Positions 8,698-18,173 of a stretch of 64,000 bases of DNA are shown here, piece by piece. The notes beneath the pieces are model-generated. The model did no database searches. It had not been told where the DNA came from and was given only the letters and a program-made list of their open reading frames with translations. Position numbers and translations under genes: made by a program. The stretch comes from UKL13-2 sp947085425 (GTDB lineage: Bacteria > Pseudomonadota > Gammaproteobacteria > Burkholderiales > Usitatibacteraceae). The DNA is taken from assembly GCA_947085425.1 (NCBI GenBank), contig CAMTWK010000002.1, positions 73,063 through 137,062 on the forward strand, in the 5' to 3' direction. Each line of letters begins with the position of its first letter. Position 1 is the first letter of the stretch.

Positions 8698-9870
8698 TCA
8701 TCCACCAAGACCGCGCTCCAAATCGTCACTGATGTCCGGTAACGCCTCCAACCCCACCGCCACCCGCACCAGTCCATCACTGATGCCAGCCGCATCACGC
8801 TCTGCTTGTGTGAGCCGCGCATGGGTGGTGGTGGCCGGATGGGTAATGGTGGTTTTTGTATCACCCAGATTGGCGGTGATAGAAATCATTTGGCAGCCAT
8901 CGATTACCCGCCAGGCGGCGTCGCGCCCGCCTGCCACTTCAAATGCCAGCACCGCGCCTTGCATGGCAGCTTGTTGCATGGCGAGTTGGTGTTGGGGGTG
9001 GGAATCCAAACCGGCATAGTGGACGCGCTTCACCAAGCCATTCTGCTGCAAACGCCGCGCCAGCTCTAGTGTTTGTTTGGATTGCGCTTCGATTCTAAGA
9101 CGCAATGTTTCCATGCCTTTGAGACACACCCAGGCGTTGAAGGGTGATAGCGCGGCACCTGCGGTGCGCACGAATCCATAAATCGGTTCGATCAATTCCT
9201 TTGATCCACACACCGCACCCGCCAGCACCCTGCCCTGTCCATCGAGAAATTTGGTGGCGGAGTGGATGACCAGATCCGCGCCAAATGCGAGCGGGCGTTG
9301 CAGCGCGGGGGTGAGCAAACAATTATCAACAGCAAAAATAATATTTGCGGATTTTGCGATTGCAGCCACGGCGGCGATGTCGGTGATTTCGGCCAACGGG
9401 TTCGACGGTGACTCGCAAAAAAAAAGTTTGGTGCGTGGCGTGATCGCCGCCTGCCACTCTTGGGTATTGGCTCCCGTCACCCAAGTGGTGCTGATGCCGA
9501 GTTTGGCGGCGATCTGGTCGAATAACGGCACCACTGTGCCGAACACACTGCGCGAGGACACCATATGGTCGCCCTGCTTGAGCAGACCAAAAATGGTGGC
9601 GGCAATGGCCGCCATGCCGGTGGCGGTGGCGACACACGCCTCGGCGGCTTCGAGTGCGGCGAGGCGATCCTGAAACATGGTCACGGTCGGGTTGGTGAAA
9701 CGCGAATACAAATAACCCGGCTCTTCATTGGCAAATTTGCGCGCGGCTTCGGCGGCGGATTGGTAGGTGAAACTCGAGGTCAGAAACAACGCTTCGGAAT
9801 GCTCCTGGAAATTTGATCGCAGCATGCCTGCGCGCACCGCCAGTGTGTCGAAATGGAGTTTATTTTCCAT
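8698..9870 (-). CDS. metZ: O-succinylhomoserine sulfhydrylase
   Basis: PLP enzyme of 390 aa from the Cys/Met metabolism family, which makes homocysteine from an O-acylated homoserine and sulfide. Landmarks are YSRFTNPTV (residues 55-63), the PLP-contacting D182 in AVDNCLLTPALQ, and the Schiff-base lysine K207 in SATKFLDGQGR. The GQGRVLAG sequence after the lysine is characteristic of MetZ rather than cystathionine gamma-synthase. It follows purF on the minus strand, the usual betaproteobacterial order, with a REP-like palindrome in the gap. It ends 16 bp before the GT-C gene start. Confidence 0.93.
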   Translation of the reverse strand: MENKLHFDTLAVRAGMLRSNFQEHSEALFLTSSFTYQSAAEAARKFANEEPGYLYSRFTNPTVTMFQDRLAALEAAEACVATATGMAAIAATIFGLLKQGDHMVSSRSVFGTVVPLFDQIAAKLGISTTWVTGANTQEWQAAITPRTKLFFCESPSNPLAEITDIAAVAAIAKSANIIFAVDNCLLTPALQRPLAFGADLVIHSATKFLDGQGRVLAGAVCGSKELIEPIYGFVRTAGAALSPFNAWVCLKGMETLRLRIEAQSKQTLELARRLQQNGLVKRVHYAGLDSHPQHQLAMQQAAMQGAVLAFEVAGGRDAAWRVIDGCQMISITANLGDTKTTITHPATTTHARLTQAERDAAGISDGLVRVAVGLEALPDISDDLERGLGG

Positions 9871-9884
9871 AGGGCGCTCCCATG

Positions 9885-10000
9885 AATTCCGTCATTCCCG
9901 CGCAGGCGGGAATCCAAGCGCACGAAGTGCGTCCCCGCGAAGGCGGGGATCCAGGCTTACACATAATCGGATGCCCGCCTGCGCTGGCATGACGGAAATT
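9885..10000. repeat. REP-like palindromic intergenic repeat
   Basis: Lies in the 155-bp gap between purF and metZ. The outer ends are inverted copies: AATTCCGTCAT on the left and ATGACGGAAATT on the right, each next to a GCGCAGGCGGG-type arm. Inside are small hairpins CCCGC-gcag-GCGGG, GCGCAC-GA-AGTGCG and CCCCGC-gaag-GCGGGG. Sequences of this CGTCATTCCCGCG type are abundant extragenic palindromes in proteobacteria. It could stabilise or terminate the upstream purF message; no coding role is seen. Confidence 0.85.
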
Positions 10001-10025
10001 TTGAATTTATTGCAGTGCCCCATAT

Positions 10026-11558
10026 TCATTCCACCGTCGAAAAACCAAGATCAAGCTGGTTGGCCTCACTGCGGCTCTCCATCGCGTTGCCGCGGCTTTC
10101 ACCGTCATGCCGACTCGCTTCGATGTCCGCCAAGTATTCGGCGGATACACCGCCGGTAATGTATTTGCCGTCAAAACACGACGCATCAAACAAATTGATT
10201 GCCGGATTACATTGGCGGATCACACGCACCAAATCGTCGAGGTCCTGATAAAAAACGGCATCGGCACCAATGGCTTCGGCAACCTGTTCTGCGTTACGGT
10301 CGGAGGCGATCAATTCGCCGCGTGTGGGCATGTCAATGCCGTACACATTTGGGAAACGCACCGGCGGCGCGGCCGACGCAAAATAAACTTTTTTGGCGCC
10401 GCAGTCGCGCGCCATCTGCACAATCTCTTTCGAGGTGGTGCCGCGCACGATGGAATCATCCACCAGCAGCACATTTTTGCCCTTGAACTCGATGGCCATG
10501 GCGTTCAATTTTTGTCGGACTGATTTTTTTCGTTCGTCTTGTCCGGGCATGATGAAGGTGCGACCAATGTAGCGGTTCTTGATAAACCCCTCACGGTATT
10601 TCACACCAAGCACCTGCGCCACTTCCACCGCGCTGGGGCGGGAGGTGTCGGGAATCGGGATGACCACATCAATATTGATATCCGGCATGTCTCGCTGAAT
10701 TTTTTCAGCGAGGGCTTTGCCCATGCGGGATCGTGTTTCATAAACCGAAATGCCGTCAATCACCGAATCGGGCCGCGCCAAGTAAACGTACTCAAAAATA
10801 CACGGATTCAAACTTGGATTTTCCGCACATTGACGCGCAAAAAAATTGCCGGCCAGATCGATAAACACCGCTTCACCCGGTGCCACGTCGCGCATCAACG
10901 TAAACCCCAACACATCGATGGCAACACTTTCAGACGCAACCATGTATTCAACGCCGCTTTCAGATTCACGTTTGCCAATGACCAACGGACGAATACCGTT
11001 TGGATCACGAAACGCCAACAACCCGTGACCGGCAATCATCGCCACAATCGCGTAGGCACCTTTCGCACGCCGATGCACCCCGGCCACGGCGGCAAATATG
11101 GCGCCCGCATCGAGGCGCACGCCACGCGCGGCTTGTGCCAGCTCGTGGGCCAACACATTCAGCAACACTTCCGAATCCGAATTGGTATTGACGTGACGCA
11201 GATCACCGAGGAATAACTCGGTTTGTAATTCGGCGGTATTGACCAGGTTGCCATTGTGTCCAAGCACCACACCAAACGGTGAGTTGACATAAAACGGTTG
11301 TGATTCTGCCGCGCTCGCGGCCGAACCGGCAGTGGGATAACGACAATGGCCGATGCCCATGTTGCCGGTCAGGCCACGCATGTCACGGGTACGGAATACA
11401 TCCCGCACCAGCCCCTTGTCTTTGTGCATATGAAAGGTGCGACCGTCGGCGGTGACGATGCCGGCGGCATCCTGGCCGCGGTGCTGCAACACGGTCAGGC
11501 CATCGTACAACATCTGATTAACAGGACTCTTAGAAACAATACCAACAATGCCGCACAT
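10026..11558 (-). CDS. purF: Amidophosphoribosyltransferase
   Basis: First enzyme of purine synthesis, converting PRPP and glutamine to phosphoribosylamine. 510 aa, close to the 505 aa of E. coli PurF. The start ATG at 11558 leaves Cys2 (MCGIVGIV) as the N-terminal nucleophile of the class II glutamine amidotransferase domain. The open frame extends 52 codons further upstream, but processing requires this start. The phosphoribosyltransferase domain carries the PRPP motif VLLVDDSIVRGTTS. It lies 23 bp behind cvpA, a pairing known in many proteobacteria, and is followed by metZ. Confidence 0.96.
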   Translation of the reverse strand: MCGIVGIVSKSPVNQMLYDGLTVLQHRGQDAAGIVTADGRTFHMHKDKGLVRDVFRTRDMRGLTGNMGIGHCRYPTAGSAASAAESQPFYVNSPFGVVLGHNGNLVNTAELQTELFLGDLRHVNTNSDSEVLLNVLAHELAQAARGVRLDAGAIFAAVAGVHRRAKGAYAIVAMIAGHGLLAFRDPNGIRPLVIGKRESESGVEYMVASESVAIDVLGFTLMRDVAPGEAVFIDLAGNFFARQCAENPSLNPCIFEYVYLARPDSVIDGISVYETRSRMGKALAEKIQRDMPDINIDVVIPIPDTSRPSAVEVAQVLGVKYREGFIKNRYIGRTFIMPGQDERKKSVRQKLNAMAIEFKGKNVLLVDDSIVRGTTSKEIVQMARDCGAKKVYFASAAPPVRFPNVYGIDMPTRGELIASDRNAEQVAEAIGADAVFYQDLDDLVRVIRQCNPAINLFDASCFDGKYITGGVSAEYLADIEASRHDGESRGNAMESRSEANQLDLGFSTVE

Positions 11559-11581
11559 ATTTTTTCCTGAAATTCCTGTTT

Positions 11582-12106
11582 CTATAACAATGATTGGGGT
11601 GACGACAAATGCGCCACCCGGAAACGAATTTTTTCCGCAATGGCGATCGGCAGCACCGCGCGTGCATGTGTGGCGGCCACCTCCATCCATGGTGTCAGCG
11701 CGGCATTTTTCCAAAGGCTCGATTGCGGGGCCTTGGTCATGCCCAGAGCGAGTGTGACCGCCAACAAAATCAGCAACCCCCGCGCCATACCGATGAGCGC
11801 ACCCACGCCACGATCGAGCGTGGTCAAGCCCAGCTTTTTGACCACTTCAGAAAGCAGGCTGGCGACCAGTGATGCGACGATCAAGGCCACAGTAAAAATG
11901 GTGACCCATGCCAACACCATTCTGGCGGCCGCTTCACCCACCCACTCGGCAAAGTGCGGCGCCAAATCTGTGGCAAACGCATGCGCCAGAATAAACGCCA
12001 ACACCCAGCCAATAATATTCATGACTTCACGCATCGCCCCGCGGATGATCCCGACACCGATGGACAACAACAACAAAACAATAATGGCGTAATCAAGACC
12101 GTTCAT
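11582..12106 (-). CDS. cvpA: CvpA family membrane protein
   Basis: Inner-membrane protein of 174 aa with four predicted spans. The N-terminus MNGLDYAIIVLLLLSIGVGIIRGAMRE is typical of CvpA, a family named for its need in colicin V production and linked to envelope homeostasis in enterobacteria. The following spans are WVLAFILAHAFATDL, MVLAWVTIFTVALIVASLVASLL and a third near GMARGLLILLAVTLALGM. It sits directly before purF, its standard neighbour, and after the SPOR-domain gene. Confidence 0.92.
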   Translation of the reverse strand: MNGLDYAIIVLLLLSIGVGIIRGAMREVMNIIGWVLAFILAHAFATDLAPHFAEWVGEAAARMVLAWVTIFTVALIVASLVASLLSEVVKKLGLTTLDRGVGALIGMARGLLILLAVTLALGMTKAPQSSLWKNAALTPWMEVAATHARAVLPIAIAEKIRFRVAHLSSPQSLL

Positions 12107-12154
12107 AAAATAGGTGGCCCGCGGGAATTGGTAAAAATTATTAAAAACGGGTTG

Positions 12155-12934
12155 TTAATGCAATGCCACAACTTTGCCGTCGCCACCAGCCAGTTTGACC
12201 TGCACCAGCGCGCTTTCGGCTTTTGATTTGGTCGCGTAGGGTCCGACCCGCACACGCGTGACATTGCCGGTTTTGACGGCAATCGTATCGGTGAATACCG
12301 GCAACTTGGCATCTTTCATTTGCGCCACGATAGACTTGGCGTTATCGGCATCTTTGTAAGCGCCAATTTGCACCACAAACCCTTCTTTCTGCTGCTCGGC
12401 TTTGCGGTCCGCCTTGCTGGCGGCCTTGGGGTCATTCTTGGCAACGGCCTTGGGCGCAGCCGTGATTTCCTGGCTTGGTTTCAAGGCCGCCTTAATGGTT
12501 GGCGCGGCCGGCGCGGGAACAGCCGCCGTCTTGGCATCTGGCTTGCTCTCAACGGGCGGTTCCGCCAACGCGGTTTTTTTGGGCGGCGCCACCGCACCGG
12601 GCTTGTCGGCAACGCCACCGCTCGGCACTTTGGCGGCGTCGGCGCCGGTGACCAACGGCGCGGGCACAGGTACGGGTGCGGGCGCGACCATGCCCGCCGG
12701 CATCGTCGGCTCTGCCACCGGTGGCAAACCATCTTTGGGCGGAATATTGATGGCGATTTCCTGTTTGGGTGCCTGCGCGCCGGTTACACCCGATTTGGGC
12801 ACCGAATCAAACACCATCGGCAGGATAACAATGGCCAGCAGTCCCAACGTCACGGCACCAATCAGACGTCGACGACCGCGCCGTTTCAGCTCCAATTCAG
12901 CTGCGGAAATATCGGGCTTTTTTGCATTGGTCAT
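12155..12934 (-). CDS. SPOR domain protein (DedD-like)
   Basis: Protein of 259 aa with the bitopic design of DedD-type division proteins. It has a short cytoplasmic N-terminus rich in Arg and Lys (ELKRRGRRR), one membrane span (LIGAVTLGLLAIVILPMVF, about 24-42), a long Ala/Pro/Lys-rich periplasmic linker, and a C-terminal SPOR domain (FVVQIGAYKDADNAKSIVAQM to VRVGPYATKSKAESAL, about 185-255). SPOR domains bind denuded glycan strands at the septum. Its place between folC and cvpA matches dedD in proteobacteria. The gene is highly skewed in composition within the linker. Confidence 0.9.
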   Translation of the reverse strand: MTNAKKPDISAAELELKRRGRRRLIGAVTLGLLAIVILPMVFDSVPKSGVTGAQAPKQEIAINIPPKDGLPPVAEPTMPAGMVAPAPVPVPAPLVTGADAAKVPSGGVADKPGAVAPPKKTALAEPPVESKPDAKTAAVPAPAAPTIKAALKPSQEITAAPKAVAKNDPKAASKADRKAEQQKEGFVVQIGAYKDADNAKSIVAQMKDAKLPVFTDTIAVKTGNVTRVRVGPYATKSKAESALVQVKLAGGDGKVVALH

Positions 12935-13004
12935 GGCGTGTCTTTGTGTTTTTCCGGCAAATCATCGTTAAATCGACGACCATAAAATCCGGTACAAAAT
13001 GGTC

Positions 13005-14315
13005 TCATTTGGCGCGCGACAACGCTTGCAACAACTCGGCAACAGTGTGGAACGAACCAAACCCCAAAATTCTATCATTCTCGGTCGCCCGCGCCCGTGC
13101 GGCAGCGTAGGCGGCCACAATTGAAACTTGCCGCGAATAACGACCACCCTGCCCCTGCTGCTCCAAACTGGCCGCCAGGTCCTCCACATCGGCTCCGCGC
13201 GCGCCGCCCAGTCCGGCGATAAACCAGTGATCAATGCGGTCTTTCATCGCCGCAATGACCGCATCAATGTCCTTGTCCTTGAGCATTCCTAAAACCGCGT
13301 AGGTGTTTTCAAAGTACCCCATCGTCCCGAGCGCGTCCGACAGCGCACGCGCGGCGTGGGGGTTGTGGGCAACATCGAGCACCACACAGGGGCGACCAGG
13401 CAATACCTGCATGCGCCCCGGCCAATCCACTTCAAGCATGCCGCGTTTGATATGTGTTTGTGAAACCGGCAATCGATCCGCCAGGGCGGCGACCGCCGCC
13501 AGTGCTGCCGAGGCGTTTTTTAATTGATACAAGCCGCGTAATGCCGGTGCCGGCAACGAATGACGCGCACTCTGTTTGCCCATGATCACGCCCTGCCACT
13601 GCCATTGTGTTTCAAACAGTGAATACTCAAAGTCCCGACCCAGAATATGTAACGGCGCACCTATGGTATGGGCATGATCAATCACACTTTGCGGAATTGT
13701 GGTATCGGCAAAAATCGCCGGCCGATTGGGGCGATAGATGTGCGCCTTTTCCCAGCCGATTTTATCGGTTGTGTCACCCAAATATTGCTGATGATCCAGA
13801 TCCACCGACACCACAATACTGACGTCACCATCAATCAAATTCACCGCGTCCAAGCGGCCGCCCATGCCCACTTCGAGAATCGCCACATCCACCTGCTGAT
13901 TGGCAAAACACCAAAATGCCGCCAAGGTGGCATATTCAAAATAAGTCAGTGGCACGGCTGGCGTCTGGCAACACGCCGCCTCAACGGCTACAAATGCCTG
14001 AATGAGCGATGTGTCGCTGGCATCTTGTTGGCCAATCCGAATACGTTCGTTAAAACGCAACAGGTGTGGCGACGAATAAAATCCTGTTTTATATCCGGCA
14101 TGGTGCAAGATGGACTCGAGCATCGCACAAGTCGACCCTTTGCCATTGGTGCCACCGACGACAATATTGATCGGTGCCTGTGGCGGTTGGTTGCCGCTGG
14201 CCATGCGCTGCCAAACCGTCCGTACACGCTCCAGCCCCATGACAATTTCAGCCGAATGTTGACGGCCAATATATTCCAACCAGTCGTCAAGTGTTTGTGG
14301 GGTAGGGGCGGTCAC
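13005..14315 (-). CDS. folC: Bifunctional dihydrofolate synthase / folylpolyglutamate synthase
   Basis: Mur-ligase family enzyme of 436 aa that adds glutamate to dihydropteroate and to folates. The P-loop GGTNGKGSTCAML starts at about residue 54. Further signatures are VGMGGRLDAVN and the C-terminal VVLDVAHNPHAARAL. The start codon is GTG at 14315; no ATG lies close by in frame. It stands between accD and the SPOR gene as in other betaproteobacteria. The 217-bp gap to accD contains strong hairpins. Confidence 0.95.
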   Translation of the reverse strand: MTAPTPQTLDDWLEYIGRQHSAEIVMGLERVRTVWQRMASGNQPPQAPINIVVGGTNGKGSTCAMLESILHHAGYKTGFYSSPHLLRFNERIRIGQQDASDTSLIQAFVAVEAACCQTPAVPLTYFEYATLAAFWCFANQQVDVAILEVGMGGRLDAVNLIDGDVSIVVSVDLDHQQYLGDTTDKIGWEKAHIYRPNRPAIFADTTIPQSVIDHAHTIGAPLHILGRDFEYSLFETQWQWQGVIMGKQSARHSLPAPALRGLYQLKNASAALAAVAALADRLPVSQTHIKRGMLEVDWPGRMQVLPGRPCVVLDVAHNPHAARALSDALGTMGYFENTYAVLGMLKDKDIDAVIAAMKDRIDHWFIAGLGGARGADVEDLAASLEQQGQGGRYSRQVSIVAAYAAARARATENDRILGFGSFHTVAELLQALSRAK

Positions 14316-14422
14316 GGCTAAATCTGTGGGAGAAGATGAGTGATAGTGGCTGACCTAAACAAGACAATTCATTTCCAATCGCCGTTCAACCCAAAACCAG
14401 TCAAGTTAACGAAACCAACAGC

Positions 14423-14460
14423 AGCGCCATGTTTCAGCCATTTTCGGCTGAAAAGGCGCT
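14423..14460. other. Nested hairpin in the accD-folC gap
   Basis: A two-part inverted repeat: outer arms AGCGCC and GGCGCT, inner arms TTTCAGCC and GGCTGAAA around the loop ATTTTC. A smaller stem CCAAC/GTTGG lies about 10 bp away on the accD side. No T-run follows on the minus strand, so it does not look like a classical intrinsic terminator. It could be an attenuator, an mRNA-stability stem or a degraded repeat. The rest of the 217-bp gap holds no gene I can see. Confidence 0.55.
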
Positions 14461-14532
14461 CCAACAAAAGAGTTGGACCATCTATATCTGCGCCAACCAT
14501 CGGTGGAAAATTTTTTGTTTGACCTGTTCGCT

Positions 14533-15417
14533 TTATCCTGTCTGTACGGTCGGCTCTGGCGCAGGCTCGCGTTGCAGCAGCGTCACCAACGACGCGATCC
14601 GGCTGCGCATTTCGCGGCGGTCAACAATCATGTCAATGGCACCTTTTTCCAGCAAAAATTCTGCGCGCTGAAAACCATCCGGCAAGGTTTCACGCACCGT
14701 TTGTTCGATCACCCGCGGGCCGGCAAAGCCGATCAATGCGCCCGGCTCGGCGATCACCACATCACCCAGCATGGCGAAACTGGCCGAAACCCCACCCATG
14801 GTCGGATCGGTCAGTACCGAAATAAACGGCAAACGTGATTGCGAAAGTTGATGCAGCGAGGCGGTGGTTTTTGCCATTTGCATGAGTGACAACAAACCCT
14901 CCTGCATACGCGCCCCACCGGTGGCGGTGAAACAGACAAACGGCAGGGATTCGTCATGGCAGGCTTCAACCGCGCGGGCAAACCGTTCACCGACCACCGA
15001 ACCCATGGAACCACCCATAAAATTGAATTCAAAACACGCGGCAATCATTTCAACACCATTGACGGTGCCTTGCATCACCACCAGCGCATCAGTCTCGCCG
15101 GTATTTTTTTCCGCATCAACCAGCCGGTCGATGTATTTTTTGCCGTCTTTGAATTTAAGCGAATCGATCGGGATGACCTCCGAGCCGATTTCTGCGCGTC
15201 CGTCGGCATCAAAAAACATATCCAATCTGGCGCGCGCCGACAGTCGATTGTGATGCCCACACTTGGGACAGACATGCAGGTTGTTTTCAAGGTCGGTGAA
15301 ATACAGAGTCGACTGGCAGGCCGGACACTTGCTCCACAGGCCTTCCGGAACCGCCTTTTTGGGCGCAGCAACGCCTGACTTGATTTTTGGCGGCAGTAAT
15401 TTTCTAAACCATGACAT
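14533..15417 (-). CDS. accD: Acetyl-CoA carboxylase carboxyltransferase subunit beta
   Basis: Protein of 294 aa (E. coli 304 aa) that forms the carboxyltransferase with AccA and makes malonyl-CoA for fatty acid synthesis. The N-terminal zinc ribbon is intact: C31, C34, C50 and C53. The crotonase-like core carries GGSMGSVVGERFARA, TATGGARMQEG and PTMGGVSASFAMLGD. It follows trpA by 2 bp, a widely conserved neighbour pair that suggests strict co-transcription. Confidence 0.96.
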   Translation of the reverse strand: MSWFRKLLPPKIKSGVAAPKKAVPEGLWSKCPACQSTLYFTDLENNLHVCPKCGHHNRLSARARLDMFFDADGRAEIGSEVIPIDSLKFKDGKKYIDRLVDAEKNTGETDALVVMQGTVNGVEMIAACFEFNFMGGSMGSVVGERFARAVEACHDESLPFVCFTATGGARMQEGLLSLMQMAKTTASLHQLSQSRLPFISVLTDPTMGGVSASFAMLGDVVIAEPGALIGFAGPRVIEQTVRETLPDGFQRAEFLLEKGAIDMIVDRREMRSRIASLVTLLQREPAPEPTVQTG

Positions 15418-15419
15418 GT

Positions 15420-16223
15420 TTATTCCCCTTCATCCATCGCAGCACGAAAACCTGCAACCAGTGTGTGCACGTTTGCCAATATCTGATCTGCTGCGGATGT
15501 TTCCAGCTCCTGCACAATTCGCGAGCCAATCACCACGGCATCGGCAAATTCAGAAATTTTTCGCGCCGTTTGTCCATCGCGAATCCCAAAACCAACACCA
15601 ACCGGAATGCGAATCATCGACTTGATTTCAGCGATTTTTTTCGCCACCTCAGTGACGTCGATATTACCCGCCCCCGTCACCCCTTTCAAGGACACGTAAT
15701 AGACATAACCACGTGCGCATTCTGCAACCAGTTTAATGCGTTCTGCCGAGGATGTCGGGCTCAGCAAATAAATCGTATCCAGCCCCTGGGCATCCATTAC
15801 CTTTAGAAACGCCGCACTTTCTTCCGGCGGGTAATCCACCACCAACACACCATCGACACCGGCCGACTTCGCAGTGTCTGCAAATTTGTCCAACCCCATG
15901 CGCTCGATTGGATTGGCGTAGCCCATCAACACCACCGGAGTGATTTGATTGCTGCGGCGAAAATCCGCCACACAGGCGAGCACATCACGCAACCCAACGT
16001 TATTTTTGAGCGCCCGTTCCGACGCGCGTTGAATCACCGGACCATCGGCCATGGGGTCGGAAAATGGCACGCCCAATTCGATGACATCCACACCCGCCGC
16101 AACCAACGTGTGCATCAACGGTGTGGTGATGGCTAATGTTGGGTCACCAACCGTGATAAACGGGATCAGCGCTTTTTTCTTCTTTTGTGCCAGTGTCGCA
16201 AAAGTGGTTTGAATACGCGACAT
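15420..16223 (-). CDS. trpA: Tryptophan synthase alpha chain
   Basis: TIM-barrel enzyme of 267 aa (E. coli 268 aa) that cleaves indole-3-glycerol phosphate to indole and passes it to TrpB. The catalytic residues E49 (VIELGVPFSDP) and D60 (MADGPVIQ) are present. The phosphate-binding end GVGFGIRDGQTA is visible near residue 213. It starts 3 bp after the trpB stop and ends 2 bp before accD. Confidence 0.96.
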   Translation of the reverse strand: MSRIQTTFATLAQKKKKALIPFITVGDPTLAITTPLMHTLVAAGVDVIELGVPFSDPMADGPVIQRASERALKNNVGLRDVLACVADFRRSNQITPVVLMGYANPIERMGLDKFADTAKSAGVDGVLVVDYPPEESAAFLKVMDAQGLDTIYLLSPTSSAERIKLVAECARGYVYYVSLKGVTGAGNIDVTEVAKKIAEIKSMIRIPVGVGFGIRDGQTARKISEFADAVVIGSRIVQELETSAADQILANVHTLVAGFRAAMDEGE

Positions 16224-16226
16224 GAT

Positions 16227-17480
16227 CTATTTACCCTCTGCCGCGACAGGTTGGCACGACGGGTGACAATAGAAATTCAAGCCACCCTGCTCGGCAACAG
16301 TTGCCATGTCTTTGTCTCCACGTCCGGACAGGTTTACCAGCAGCACTTTATCCCTGGCCATGTTTGGTGCCATTTTGATCGCCTGCGCCACCGCGTGGCT
16401 GGATTCAAGCGCGGGAATAATGCCTTCTGTCCGGCATAATCGATGAAACGCCGCCAACGCTTCATCATCATTTACCGCAACGTACTCTGCCCGGCCGGAG
16501 TCTTTTAACCAAGCATGTTCCGGTCCGACCCCGGGATAATCGAGTCCCGCTGAAACAGAGTGCGTATCGATAATTTGGCCATTGGCATCCTGCAACAAAT
16601 AGGTGCGATTGCCGTGCAACACGCCCGGCACCCCGGCGGTGAGCGAGGCCGCGTGTTTGCCGCTCGCCACGCCGCTGCCACCCGCTTCGCAGCCGATCAG
16701 GCGCACATTGTCATTCGGAATGTAGTCATAAAAAATACCCATCGCATTTGAGCCGCCGCCGACACACGCCAAAATCGCGTCGGGCTGGCGACCAACCATT
16801 TCCGGCATTTGTGTCAAACATTCTTTGCCGACAACAGAATTAAAATCACGCACCATCATTGGATAAGGGTGTGGTCCGGCCACGGTACCAATAATGTAAA
16901 ACGTGTTTTCAACGTTGGTCACCCAATCGCGCATGGCTTCATTTAATGCGTCTTTTAAGGTGCGTGATCCGCTGTCAACCGGCACCACCGTCGCCCCGAG
17001 TAACTTCATACGAAATACGTTTTGCGCCTGACGGCGCACGTCATCCACGCCCATGTAAACAATACACTCGAGTCCGTAACGCGCCGCCACGGTTGCTGTT
17101 GCCACGCCGTGTTGTCCGGCACCGGTCTCGGCGATCACGCGCGGCTTTTGCATCCGCCGCGCCAATAATGCCTGTCCAACGGTGTTATTTACCTTGTGCG
17201 CGCCGGTATGGTTCAGATCTTCGCGCTTCAAATATATTTGCGCCCCACCCAATTCGTCGGACAGGCGTTTGGCGTGGTAAATCGGACTGGGACGGCCGAC
17301 AAAGTGTTTGAGTTCGTGCTGAAATTCAGCCAAAAAAGCCGGATCAGCATTGGCCTTGGCATACTCAAGATTTAATTCGTGTAACGCCGCCTGCAAAGTC
17401 TCGGCAACAAAGGTGCCACCGTAAGGGCCGAAGTGTCCGGTGGCATCAGGGAAGTTGTAACTAGGCACGCAAAACCTCAT
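16227..17480 (-). CDS. trpB: Tryptophan synthase beta chain
   Basis: PLP enzyme of 417 aa that condenses indole and serine to tryptophan. The PLP lysine is K96 in LNHTGAHKVNNTVGQALL. The phosphate-binding loop is ACVGGGSNAMGIF, and the C-terminal LVNLSGRGDKD is intact. It is about 20 residues longer than E. coli TrpB, partly from an N-terminal extension (MRFCVPSYNFPD) whose codons overlap the last 20 bp of trpF. There is no obvious ribosome-binding site, so coupling to trpF translation is likely. Confidence 0.96.
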   Translation of the reverse strand: MRFCVPSYNFPDATGHFGPYGGTFVAETLQAALHELNLEYAKANADPAFLAEFQHELKHFVGRPSPIYHAKRLSDELGGAQIYLKREDLNHTGAHKVNNTVGQALLARRMQKPRVIAETGAGQHGVATATVAARYGLECIVYMGVDDVRRQAQNVFRMKLLGATVVPVDSGSRTLKDALNEAMRDWVTNVENTFYIIGTVAGPHPYPMMVRDFNSVVGKECLTQMPEMVGRQPDAILACVGGGSNAMGIFYDYIPNDNVRLIGCEAGGSGVASGKHAASLTAGVPGVLHGNRTYLLQDANGQIIDTHSVSAGLDYPGVGPEHAWLKDSGRAEYVAVNDDEALAAFHRLCRTEGIIPALESSHAVAQAIKMAPNMARDKVLLVNLSGRGDKDMATVAEQGGLNFYCHPSCQPVAAEGK

Positions 17481-18105
17481 TCATGAAATTGCTGATGAGC
17501 ATGGCGCTCTTCACACCTTTTGCTTGTTCGACGCCACTGGAAACATCCACCGCCCATGGATTGACGGCTTCAATCGCCGCGCCGACATTTTTAACATTAA
17601 GCCCGCCGGATAAAATAATTTGTGAGCGCATCTTCACGGGGATGAGTTGCCAGTCAAATGTCAGGCCGGTACCGCCATAGGTCTGCGCTGCATTGTCGGT
17701 GCTTGCGGCGGTTAAATCGGTGTCGAGCAGTAAGCGCTCGGCACTCGCATACAGACGCTGACAGTTTAACAAATCGACCGACGCATTTACCCGGACTGCT
17801 TTCCAGTATGGTTTCCCAAATTGTGCGCAAAAACGTTCGTCCTCATCGCCATGAAATTGCAGAATCGCCGGATTGACCGCCGTAATGACCTGACGAATTT
17901 TCGTTTCCTGTTCATTTACAAACAGTGCCACAGATAAAACTTGTTTGGGCAACGCGGCAGCAATCGCCGCAGCGACCGGTATGTCGACCGCACGCGGGGA
18001 TCCGGCGTGGAACACCAGACCAATGGCGTCGGCACCGGCCGCCGCTGCGTGTTGCGCCATGGCAACATCGGTAAGACCGCAAATTTTTACAAAGGTATGT
18101 TTCAT
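17461..18105 (-). CDS. trpF: Phosphoribosylanthranilate isomerase
   Basis: TIM-barrel enzyme of 214 aa in tryptophan synthesis. The N-terminal KICGLTDVAMAQHAA contains the catalytic Cys. The phosphate-binding end QIILSGGLNVKNVGAAI and the terminal VDVSSGVEQAKGVKS match the family. ATG 18105 was chosen at MKHTFVKICGL; the frame runs 25 codons further upstream toward the 251-bp repeat. Its 3' end overlaps trpB by 20 bp. Confidence 0.95.
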   Translation of the reverse strand: MKHTFVKICGLTDVAMAQHAAAAGADAIGLVFHAGSPRAVDIPVAAAIAAALPKQVLSVALFVNEQETKIRQVITAVNPAILQFHGDEDERFCAQFGKPYWKAVRVNASVDLLNCQRLYASAERLLLDTDLTAASTDNAAQTYGGTGLTFDWQLIPVKMRSQIILSGGLNVKNVGAAIEAVNPWAVDVSSGVEQAKGVKSAMLISNFMNEVLRA

Positions 18106-18173
18106 ATCTGATTGTGCCGGCGAACTGTGCGTTGATTGGGTTTGGTGGCGGACGATTCTCGCCAGAAATCTAG

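Noticed and set aside
12320..12985. Plus-strand 221-codon frame opposite the SPOR gene
   Set aside because: Antisense to a clear SPOR-domain gene and made of Gly/Arg-rich low complexity.
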